A stretch of DNA of 64,000 nucleotides from Haliclystus octoradiatus (taxonomy: Eukaryota; Cnidaria; Staurozoa; Stauromedusae; Haliclystidae). Under the pieces are notes generated by a model, which saw only the letters and a list, made by a program, of their open reading frames with translations, was not told the origin of the DNA and searched no databases. Of the stretch, positions 57,001 through 64,000 are shown piece by piece (the first letter of the stretch is position 1; every line of letters starts with the position of its first letter). The position numbers and the translations under genes are program-made. The DNA lies in assembly GCA_916610825.1 (NCBI GenBank), contig OU744447.1, positions 880,146-944,145 of the forward strand, given 5' to 3'.

Positions 57001-59638
57001 ATTTCATGATTCACAGTCAAAGCCTTCTTATAATTTTGAGAAAATGCTGCACGTGAGATTCATGGTCTTTGATTCTTTTGTTTTCCCATGAGTTTGCGAA
57101 TCCATAGAAGCATGACGAAAACACAAAATATATGAATTAAGAGGGCTCTGACGAAGAAATGATTTATAAATTCATCGTTGGTGAGCTCCACAATAAAAAT
57201 TGACTAAAACAAGAAACAGGAAAGTATTTATTGTATTTTTATGAACATTTGGGTGAGTTTCAAGTTTCCCGGAGAAATCTATCGTTTTAGATATGTGGCG
57301 TTCGGTTTATTGATAACATCTCAAAGTTATTAACATAAACTTCTAATAAAAGCAAATTCAAATTTCCAATAAAACAACAACTAGAAATTGAAAACACAAC
57401 TCATAATTGAAAACCCTTTTGAGCTGGCCTCCTGGGGATCAGGTTCCCAATATCCAAGAAATAAAGGTAGATCCTGCACTTGTGACAGGCCTGACTATGA
57501 GACATAGATAAATTGACCACAATAGACAGGTGGTTGCTATATAGAGGTGCCCATTATAGCATGATTGACTGTATCAGTATGACCTGTTTAAGTATAGCAT
57601 TGATCAAATGATTGACACCCGCCCGTCTGATTTTCAAATACTGATATCTATCTTGGATCAAATCTTTCTTAAAATCCTATAATCTTGTAAATTCTGCAAA
57701 CCGTTGACAATTTCAACTTGCGTTGGGAAGACAAGATGATAAGACTGTAAGATGGGATTTTCGGGACCCCGGTAAATGTATTTTAATTACCACACACTTG
57801 CTGTGTTTGTGTTCATACTACTACACAAGAAGCACTCAGGAACTGTTAAAAAACACAACCATGACAGAAACCTCCAACGCGAGTGTAATAGTATTTCGAT
57901 GACAATTCCGTATATAATTTTTTCAATGTGGGCACCTATTAGCAGTAGGAAATCAATAATGTTGGAGACAGGCGATTTTGATGAATACGTTAAATGCTGA
58001 ACATTCAAATCCGTTGATGGGTGGGTCGTTGAATATTGGAGCTGTACATTCTCATGTAAGGGTGTATTAACTGCTTGTTGAGTTGATAATGTAGCTAATT
58101 TGGGCGTTTTTTGGCTGACTTGACTGCATGAAACACATGGGTTTGTGGGTTCGTTTCTGATGAACTGTTCGTTAACTATACTTTACAATATCCTCAGAGG
58201 AAATGAAGCTTTACAACATTAGTCTTTCATAAATAATGGACACTTTTGTAGTGTCCTATTTTTGTTCAGCTCTGAGCCTCTGGCCAAATTTATCATCAAA
58301 TTTTTAAGTAAAAATCTTTGAACAATGTTTATCCTAAAATTCCAGACACATGAAGATAAACCAACCAATCAAATTGCAAGATTATGCTAGCTTGTGACGT
58401 CATATTTTGTAATAATCAATTGATTGGATGATTTTATTTAGAATGAAGAATTACGTTCACCAAAGACACCATCACCACCTCCACCAACAAGGGTATCTCC
58501 TTTACCAGGTCAGTACCATGCATTGTGATAATTTCTGTTTCAATGATTCAACTGTGCAATTGTTATAGTAGACTGGCAACCAACACTTGTGGCCAGTTAG
58601 CAACAGTATTTGGCATAATAATAATAATAATATGAGTATCTATAAAGCGCCCTTTACGAGAAAATCTCCACAATGGCGCTGTACAATGCAATAAATAAAT
58701 AACGTTAAGAATTATATACAAATATTTACAAGTTCACTAATGATAAAAGATCAAACAATTTAAAAATTAAAATCAATAACTGTTAAGGAATTAAGGAATT
58801 AAAAAGGTTACAGTGCAATATACGCTTCTCTAAAAAGTTCAGTCTCCTCAAATTAATCTTCTTCAACTTAATATTTCATTTCAGATTGGAACGATTATGA
58901 ATCTTCTGTGGACTCAAATATTATCCAACAACAAATCGAGTATGTATTAATTGTATTATTATTTATTTTAATGTATAAACTTATTTCCAAGTGTTTGATT
59001 TCCCTACAATCCTTGCCCTTATTTTGATTACAATTATTCTCACAAAAACTCTGATATTTCCATCATCTACAGTGAAAGCTGTATATAACAGCCAGCTATA
59101 AGAGGTAGATAAATTGACCACTATAGACAGGTGGCCTTTATATACAGGGCTATTTCAATAGAAACAATTATTTTAGATATTGCAAAAGTGATCATTATAG
59201 ACAGGTGGCCTCTATATACAGGTGGCCGTTATAATAAGTTTAACTGTATTTCATATTTTATATTAAAAAATTGATTCCATCAATGTGATTGGTTTAGAGA
59301 CTCATATCACCATATGAACACAGAAGTAGAAAAAATGCAATACTCGATTATACCTATTCAATCCCCGCGTTGCATTGTGGATCAAGATGTATTAGCCTGA
59401 TTGAAACTCTTTTAAATATAAATATATATTTTGATATGAAATGTGTATTCTTTGACTCTTCCATTTTATATTATTATTATTTACTTTTATTTATTGTCAA
59501 ATGAAAGCATGAAGTACTACTTTATCTACCATCAGATAAACATGATTTTATTAAATGATATGTTTTTGACATTGCAGACAATTGGATGACTATGATTCTG
59601 AATTTGATCAATTTTTACAGACAACCAATTCGACTTGA
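45026..59638 (+). CDS. PAIP1: PAIP1-like poly(A)-binding-protein-interacting protein with PAM2 motif and MIF4G domain
   Basis: Predicted translation regulator that bridges poly(A)-binding protein and the eIF4F/eIF4A machinery. Exons: 45026-45209 (or its duplicate 47703-47886), 50648-50985, 51605-51726, 51953-52070, 54469-54579, 55057-55172, 56348-56435, 58442-58508, 58885-58939, 59578-59638. They sum to 1260 nt, i.e. 419 residues (human PAIP1 479). A PAM2 motif is clear at about residues 80-91 (LLKAVNNPEFIP; human LSVNAPEFYP). An all-helical MIF4G domain follows at about residues 105-330 ('FVLFLTELPPFFDEQ', 'YNGARIAAQLYQRNL', 'LKLTGPTLDNEKDVS'), then a proline stretch and an acidic C-terminus ('EQLDDYDSEFDQFL'), comparable to a PAM1 region. 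Every junction is GT-AG and in phase. Exon 1 joins exon 2 through a split Gly codon. Confidence 0.82.
46205..47268. mobile_element. hAT-like element, right-truncated copy in duplication unit 1
   Basis: It begins CAGTGTTGTGAGAATTACTT at 46205, preceded by the target sequence GTTTCTAG (46197-46204). Its right end is lost at the duplication junction near 47268-47270. It contains a piggyBac-like miniature at 46312-46507 and many AAAGTAATTAATTACT blocks. Confidence 0.85.
46312..46507. mobile_element. PiggyBac-like miniature element (196 bp), nested in the hAT copy 1
   Basis: The ends AGGGGCAAAATTGACC and GGTCATTTTTGCTCCT are inverted repeats, and TTAA lies directly outside both (46308-46311 and 46508-46511). 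TTAA duplication with AG-rich short termini fits piggyBac-type transposition. It has no transposase. Further copies: 48989-49184 (by duplication) and 61697-61895 (independent insertion). Confidence 0.82.
47280..47702. promoter_or_regulatory. Duplicated copy of the bidirectional promoter
   Basis: Identical to 44603-45025. Rightward transcription would enter the second PAIP1-like exon 1. Leftward transcription would run into the truncated hAT copy instead of TRIM23, giving an antisense or non-coding transcript if active. Confidence 0.65.
47703..47886 (+). CDS. Duplicate first coding exon of the PAIP1-like gene
   Basis: Identical to 45026-45209: it encodes MCTGTDLVPAKIKASQINAA and onward to Asn-Ala plus a split Gly, followed by the same GTAAGACTG donor. 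It is compatible in phase with exon 2 at 50648 and lies closer to it than copy 1. Both exons would give the same protein. If both were spliced in, the join is phase 1 to phase 0 and would shift the frame, so they are mutually exclusive alternatives. Confidence 0.85.
48882..50070. mobile_element. hAT-like non-autonomous element, complete (1189 bp), 8-bp target duplication
   Basis: The left end CAGTGTTGTGAGAATTACTT and right end GAGTACTCACAACACTG are inverted repeats of the hAT type (CAGTGTTG). The 8-bp duplication GTTTCTAG is perfect on both sides (48874-48881 and 50071-50078). The interior is dominated by AAGTAATTAATTACT repeats in both orientations near the ends. No transposase is recognisable. 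A piggyBac-like miniature is nested at 48989-49184. It lies in the intron between PAIP1-like exon 1 and exon 2. Confidence 0.92.
48989..49184. mobile_element. PiggyBac-like miniature element in hAT copy 2
   Basis: Duplicate of 46312-46507, with TTAA on both sides. It arose by the tandem duplication, not by a new insertion. Confidence 0.82.
51442..51524. mobile_element. Pogo-like miniature element, family 3 (83 bp)
   Basis: CAGTGGAACTTGGTTAATAT at the left and ATATTAACCGAGTTCAACTG at the right are long inverted repeats, flanked by TA on each side. The two arms make up more than half of the element. It lies in the PAIP1-like intron between exons 2 and 3. Confidence 0.85.
52430..53110 (+). mobile_element. 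Second Penelope-like element fragment (linker plus GIY-YIG)
   Basis: The plus strand first reads a conserved pre-nuclease region (KWFNPPYNKSVKTNIG, 'FLNLLKEHFPKSNKLNKIFN', 'TIKISYSCTNNMNSILK'), then a stop and a frameshift. Next comes a GIY-YIG domain ('SIIYKAKVTTSSVQEGQ', then 'SYIGLTEGTFKQR'). Its end is broken by frameshifts but still recognisable ('KRNIT'-like and 'ELISKCR'-like segments to about 53110). It is distinct in sequence from the fragment at 8070-8372, so a second lineage is represented. It is dead and lies in the PAIP1-like intron 4. Confidence 0.72.
53250..53565 (-). mobile_element. Possible retroelement C-terminal remnant
   Basis: On the minus strand a protein-like run reads 'QKLHLPAKRSTGINKALPVL', then 'WMKQLINDINNTGINSNDLF', then 'ISVDRERWAKIV'. 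The pattern of a D-R-x-x-W near the end resembles tails of some LINE proteins. The evidence is weak because no catalytic motif is present. Confidence 0.3.
53566..54275. mobile_element. DNA transposon with inverted termini (about 700 bp), unclassified
   Basis: AGCCATCTATTTACAAGAGT at the left (from 53576) and its reverse complement ACTCTTGTAAATAGATGGCT at the right (to about 54254) form perfect 28-bp inverted repeats, extended imperfectly outward by GTGTCCAT/ATGGACAC. I could not define a target duplication. No transposase was recognised; short frames inside have no motif. It lies in the PAIP1-like intron 4. Confidence 0.65.
55325..55500. mobile_element. Pogo-like miniature element, family 1, copy d
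   Basis: It begins CAATGAAACCTATATATAGC and ends AACAGGTTTGACTG before TA. Both internal ATAGACAGGTG units are present. It lies in the PAIP1-like intron 6. Confidence 0.8.
56875..57285. mobile_element. Foldback/MITE-like element of about 410 bp, copy 2
   Basis: It begins GGCAGGTTTCACCAGCCAAC and ends near TTTCAAGTTTCCCGGAGAA. It is the same family as 10391-10789, and the central unique part is inverted relative to that copy (here AATTAAGAGGGCTCTGACGA). It lies in the PAIP1-like intron 7. Confidence 0.7.
57497..57571. mobile_element. Partial pogo-like miniature element, family 1, copy e
   Basis: Only the right half remains: TAGATAAATTGACCACAATA, the AGACAGGTGG unit, and a right end TGATTGACTG before TA. 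It lies in the PAIP1-like intron 7. Confidence 0.65.
58640..58700. repeat. AGCGC-type hairpin repeat, second copy
   Basis: TCTATAAAGCGCCCTTTACG with AATGGCGCTGTACAATGC recalls the unit at 25075-25130. It is preceded by a short ATA microsatellite and lies in the PAIP1-like intron 8. Confidence 0.5.
59070..59246. mobile_element. Pogo-like miniature element, family 1, copy f
   Basis: TA-flanked. It begins CAGTGAAAGCTGTATATAAC and ends AAGTTTAACTG. Both internal repeat units are present. It lies in the PAIP1-like intron 9. A further inverted scrap of this family is at about 59850-59902, just beyond the gene. Confidence 0.8.
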
Positions 59639-60239
59639 TAAAATCATCAACAGATTAACAAGGCAAGCTACAATTGATAATATCTTAGTATTATGTTGAT
59701 CGTTTCAAGTTTGTTTATGTAGAAATTGTAAAATGTTTTAATTTTAGCTACTTTATCTAGGTTCTTAATTAGTCATAGACAAGTAAAGATTTAATTTATA
59801 TCATAGATTTTCAAATCAAATATTTGATTGTTGTTATATGAGTGTACTTGGACACCTCTTTATATACCTCTGAATATAGACCACCTGTATATAATGACCA
59901 CTTTTTCCGTATCTCAAATGATTTCCGATGCCTCAATACAGGAGGGAGAATTAGGAATGGCAGAGCAACTGAACTTCAGATGTGATCATATGAGTGCCAT
60001 CCAAGGATGGCGGATGGATCGGTTCTAGACAGGATCCGACAAAAGGTTCAGCCTTCTGGAATCTTTGGAGGCATTTCCACATTTTCTTCAGCATTTTTGT
60101 AGATGTTCGACCAATAAATCATAAAAATAACAATTTTCTTCTGAATTTGCTCTAGAATCTTCCTTCCGGAATCTAAGATTCCAGGATTCCTACTTTATCA
60201 GACGCTGGTCCTAGACCTGTGTCACATTCTTCCTGTACT

Positions 60240-60500
60240 CCACTTTACCATCGGCCGTTTCGTATAGGAATGTAGAGTAGCGGAATAATGGGCCTTGTGG
60301 ATCTAGGCTAGAACGGTCCAAAGGGAATTGCATTGCTATCGTTGCGCATTGACAATTGAGAGCTATCTGCCATGAAATCTGTTCAAATTGATCAGCAGTG
60401 TCGCAGATGAGATCAATAAAAGAGCATTTATTATCATTGCTCTTAGCGAAAAGAGCCACTTCTCTAGAAATAGAGGAGGGGTACTGGTGCCTTTGATAGG
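60240..60500 (-). repeat. Dispersed repeat copy, inverted relative to 41380-41580
   Basis: The reverse complement contains CTATTTCTAGAGAAGTGGCT, TTTTCGCTAAGAGCAATG and CTCTCAATTGTCAATGCGCA, matching 41380-41580. It also has AAGGCCCATTATTCCGCTAC, which is present alone near 27052. An open frame through it on the minus strand (60211-60546) is probably a by-product. It has no terminal structure I can define. Confidence 0.7.
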
Positions 60501-61696
60501 GACAGGGCGGTACCATCTCAACTATCATTATCATTAGACATGACATATATAAGTCTGGCTGTCACAAAACGTAAGATTAGCCAGGATTGTGGAGTTGATA
60601 ACATCTATTGCAGAAGGCCAGCACAAAATTAAAATGTTTTCAATTAATTAATTTTTTTATATTACTCAAATTGCCAATCAATTTTGGATTTCGAATTATG
60701 TCTTGTTTTAAATGTATCTTTGAAATGTATCTCAACATCAACTTCATTTAAGTAAAACTTTAAAACTCTTGTAGCTGGCAGCTTTAAAACCAATTTTAAA
60801 AGAATTTAATAACAAATGATAAAATACCTTTGGACATACCTTCTCCAAAATTACATTAAAAAAATAATTGTTCAGAATCACTAAGATAAGATTAATTGAA
60901 ATTAAACTATATTCCAAATTAGTGTCATTGTTGTGATATTTAAAATGAAAGATAACGATAAAAAAATTAGGTGTGCAAAACTATTGTTTACATATACTTT
61001 ATGTTGCTCGCTTTCGAGTTTCATGCTTTTTAATGCCATCATCAGATTTTGATTTATTTTGATTTATATTCATACTGATTCTTTGGAGTATAATTGTCTG
61101 ATGGTTGCTATACTTCCTCTGATGGAATTTCAGAATAGGAACAGTACTATACCAATTTCGAAAAGTAAATGTCAGCCAACTATAGCCTGCATCACAGGCC
61201 TAGTTCATTTACGATGGGTAACGTCTTAGAAGACTGTATGAAAGATAACTTTTGAATCTTTAAAGAAATTCAAATTGAGTAAATCATGGCATACAATCGC
61301 AAACTTCCTTTTAATTTAAGTTATAAACGTCGACCGCTAGTGCATCCCTTTATATTAAGACCACCTGTCTTTTACAGTCAGCTGATAATAATTCTCTCTT
61401 CAATATCTATGAGGTCATGTGTTGCAGAGATTAAATGATTTTATCTAAATTTCTATCGGTTTTACACGCACACGCATGACAACCACATCTCACATGTGTT
61501 GCTACTGATAGTGGGAAATTGAAGCCGAGTAAAACATTATCATATGTGGTAACACAATGAACAAGATAATTTATCTGAAAGCACATACTAAAACTCTATC
61601 ATAATTACTGCATTACAGTAATATTAATGACATAATTTAAATATTCTGTGTGATATATGCCACCATATGAACTTACAGACATCTAGAAAGTTTTAA

Positions 61697-61895
61697 AGGG
61701 GCAAAATTGACCGGCGACCGCTGCGAGATCAATTTGAATTTATGCTTAGCGTAATTCAACTGTTTCGCTTTGAAACTATTGTTATACGCACGTCTAATTT
61801 GTAATAAATTTATGTCAACAATGAACATTGTGTTATAAACAATAAACATGCACATGATCCTAAGTGTGTAGCGCCTGCCGGTCATTTTTGCTCCT
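61697..61895. mobile_element. PiggyBac-like miniature element (199 bp), independent insertion
   Basis: AGGGGCAAAATTGACCGGCG at the left and GCCGGTCATTTTTGCTCCT at the right, with TTAA outside both ends (61693-61696 and 61896-61899). It matches the copies nested in the hAT element with scattered differences, so it is a separate insertion of the same family. Confidence 0.82.
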
Positions 61896-62215
61896 TTAAT
61901 GATTACGTTCATCATCAGTAACACAATTTCGCTGATTTTATTTTACCACTGTGTTGTCATGCACTATATGTATTCACACTAAAGGGCACATTAAATTATG
62001 CGTTTGTTAGTTACAATCATCTATCAAAAAGTACATTAACTACAGTGTCCTTGTGTTAATCTCAATTCGGAGCTCATCTATCTAGATTACAGGAATAATC
62101 CGTTTTAAAATAAGATAGTAATCTTCATAATACGTACACACATATCTATTAAACGAACTATTGGAAATAATTTTGAATTTTATTTCATTGCTTAAAACTA
62201 TAAGTAACTACATAT

Positions 62216-63358
62216 TTATTCGTCTTTATTTTGAAAAACTACTTTTAATTGCTGATGTTTAACTTTTGTGTGTTTAGCATTTGTTGTACTTGCACTCCAT
62301 CTTCGTAGTTGGTTCGGTAAATGTTCTAACGGAATTGTATTTCTCTTCTTGCGAATTGGTTCCCATTTTCTACTTCCAATAAATAAAGATTTATAAAATA
62401 TTTTCCTTAAACCTTTTTTAATATCTCTATTCATAACACTGTAAATAAATGGATTTAACACACTGTTAAGTATTAGCATTAAATTAGCAATTTGAAATAT
62501 ATATTTGCTAAAAACTCGTGTCAATAGATCACCGTAGAAAAACCACATTGAAACTATTTGTTGTGGTAAAACGCATATAACGTAAACAAAAGTTAATGTA
62601 ATTGCCATAGTAACTAAATGACGTTGTTGTCGACGTCGTCTTCTAACTGCTGACGTCGCATAAGGTGAACGAAACATTGCAGTACGACTTTGAACTTGTT
62701 TTAACTTTAATATTATCAGACCATAAGCAGTACTCATAAATATAACTGGTACTAATAGTTGTATAAAAAACATTGCGGTCCAGTATATTTTTTCAAGTTT
62801 TGGACTAGGCCAGTCTGCTTCGATACAATATTGAAATCCATCTGCTTCATCTAGCCGTGTAACAAGTATCAAGGGTAATGAAAATAATATTGCAAACATC
62901 CAAATAAAGAATAAAATTAGTCTTAATCGTTTGTTACCCACTATGGCATGAAATGGATGCGCAATTGCGTTGTATCTATCACACGAGATAACCACTAGCG
63001 TTGCCATAGAAGCTAAAACGCTAACTGAGACGGTTGCGTAAGAAATACGACAGAACGCCGCACCAAGAACCCAACGTAAATCATACTCAAGACTTATTAA
63101 TTGGCCAGGTGTATAAACACATAATATGATAATATCTGAAATAGCGAGATTAACAGTATAAAAATGAATACTGCGTCTCATATGTCGCTGGTTATATATA
63201 ACGTAACAAATTATGACGTTACTTGCAAGACCCGTAGCAAAAAATAAACAATAGATAATATCAATTGAGCGCACAAACTCTATAGGAAAAGTTGCCATAT
63301 TTAGATAATCCAAGTCGACGATAGTAAAACCGACATTACTTTCTATAATTCCAATCAA
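62216..63358 (-). CDS. Class A (rhodopsin-like) G-protein-coupled receptor, probably peptide-binding
   Basis: Single-exon gene, 380 residues, plasma-membrane receptor with seven hydrophobic segments. Landmarks: N47 in TM1 (GLASNVI); NLAISD with D75 in TM2; C103 at the start of TM3, paired with C178 in the second extracellular loop; DRY (127-129) followed by NAIAHPF; W153 in TM4; P204 in TM5 (LLVPV); TM6 ICVLPQQ; and NPFIY (302-306) in TM7, then a basic helix 8. The usual TM6 Trp of CWxP is replaced by Val263. The third loop is strongly basic (RRRRRQQR). The overall pattern recalls neuropeptide receptors of the RFamide, galanin or tachykinin type, but the ligand cannot be assigned. The start chosen is the first in-frame ATG; M21 is an alternative. 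Confidence 0.9.
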   Translation of the reverse strand: MIGIIESNVGFTIVDLDYLNMATFPIEFVRSIDIIYCLFFATGLASNVIICYVIYNQRHMRRSIHFYTVNLAISDIIILCVYTPGQLISLEYDLRWVLGAAFCRISYATVSVSVLASMATLVVISCDRYNAIAHPFHAIVGNKRLRLILFFIWMFAILFSLPLILVTRLDEADGFQYCIEADWPSPKLEKIYWTAMFFIQLLVPVIFMSTAYGLIILKLKQVQSRTAMFRSPYATSAVRRRRRQQRHLVTMAITLTFVYVICVLPQQIVSMWFFYGDLLTRVFSKYIFQIANLMLILNSVLNPFIYSVMNRDIKKGLRKIFYKSLFIGSRKWEPIRKKRNTIPLEHLPNQLRRWSASTTNAKHTKVKHQQLKVVFQNKDE

Positions 63359-64000
63359 TACTTCATAATAATATCAACAATCCTCGTTGTTTGTATATAT
63401 ACATTTCTAGATATATTTCAAGATAACAACAGTCTTGTTGCCGTTTCTTATCATATCTAGCAAATAAATAGCTCCTTCGATAAAGTGTCTTTAGTACATC
63501 TATATATATATAAATCTTTGAAGCGAGGTTGGTTATTTGATTATATACCTCGCTTGACTGCATAAGTGTCAATTCAAAATCGAACCTTCAACTTAGATAT
63601 ACTTAAATATTTCAATCCAACTTTTATAATCGTAAATCGTGTCTTTTATTGTGATATTGCAACCAGCAACTAAACATTCGTGTCAAACTTGTATAAGAAA
63701 TTACACATCAATAAATTATTCAATAAAATTATTCTTGAATTTAGTTCGTAAATATCGCTTTGATACAATTGATTTAACATCAACGTAATGCAAACATGTC
63801 ATCTGATTGTCAAGTTGAAAACTGACAATAGATTCATTTAAACAAATCTATCACCTGTTGTTATAATAATATTGAAATAATGGATTAAAGATAGATAACG
63901 AATTCATGAAAAAGATATATGTGAGGTTAAATATTGGATAGACTACAAAATTGTTATCTTCTAGCCAAACAAATGTGTATATTTCCCTAACATGCGGGTG
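63359..64000. other. 5' flank of the GPCR gene
   Basis: AT-rich sequence upstream of the receptor start codon on the minus strand. A short TATATATATA run is near 63500. No recognisable exon, repeat family or promoter element was seen. Confidence 0.4.

Larger units (their letters stand above)
59639..62215. other. Convergent intergenic region between the PAIP1-like gene and the GPCR gene
   Basis: It holds the 3' untranslated region of the PAIP1-like gene (candidate AATAAA near 60113), an inverted dispersed repeat (60240-60500), a piggyBac-like miniature (61697-61895), and short scraps of pogo-like family 1 near 59870 and 61360. No gene is recognisable in it. Confidence 0.6.

Noticed and set aside
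60211-60546. 111-codon minus-strand frame beyond the PAIP1-like gene
   Set aside because: It lies within a dispersed repeat also found at 41380-41580, where the frame is not preserved.

Overview
The window is AT-rich animal (metazoan) nuclear DNA. The genes are split by many GT-AG introns, and the proteins are animal housekeeping or signalling families (p97/VCP, MERIT40, TRIM23, PAIP1-type, ZSWIM, a rhodopsin-class GPCR). Introns and spacers are full of transposon debris: Penelope-like elements, LINEs, an LTR element, hAT, piggyBac-, pogo- and Mutator-like miniatures and a tRNA-derived SINE. The palindrome TAGGCCTA, frequent here, and the element mix suggest a marine invertebrate, possibly a deuterostome. 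I cannot name the species. There is nothing bacterial, no CRISPR array, and no convincing stand-alone tRNA or rRNA gene.

Layout. 1-4448 (+): last three exons of a ZSWIM4/5/6-type gene. 5772-19432 (-): complete VCP/p97 in 24 coding exons; the exons I placed sum to exactly 806 codons plus stop. Its introns hold ATT microsatellites around a Penelope-like fragment, a foldback element and a 761-bp element with a 9-bp target duplication. 20519-24201 (+): LTR retrotransposon with nearly identical 212-bp LTRs and a 5-bp target duplication, missing the N-terminal part of reverse transcriptase. 24207-26451: LINE wreckage and a pogo-like miniature element. 26452-37151 (+): BABAM1 (MERIT40), whose introns contain a phosphomannomutase fragment, LINEs, a foldback element, a SINE and pogo-like elements. 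38553-44602 (-): TRIM23, with an 11-bp minisatellite in one intron. 45026-59638 (+): PAIP1-like MIF4G gene, head-to-head with TRIM23. 62216-63358 (-): intronless class A GPCR.

The most striking structure is a direct tandem duplication of 2677 bp (44592-47268 and 47269-49945, boundaries ambiguous by 2 bp). It copies the TRIM23/PAIP1-like bidirectional promoter, the whole first coding exon of the PAIP1-like gene and most of a hAT element that itself carries a piggyBac-like element. The PAIP1-like gene therefore has two identical promoter-plus-exon-1 units in front of one exon 2. The copies look identical, so the duplication is either very recent or an assembly artefact.

Three of the six genes (VCP, BABAM1, TRIM23) act in ubiquitin signalling, but nothing in the sequence shows that they are co-regulated. 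I see no clearly new biochemical system. The novel material is structural: the duplicated promoter/exon, the retained phosphomannomutase fragment, and several families of small inverted-repeat elements.
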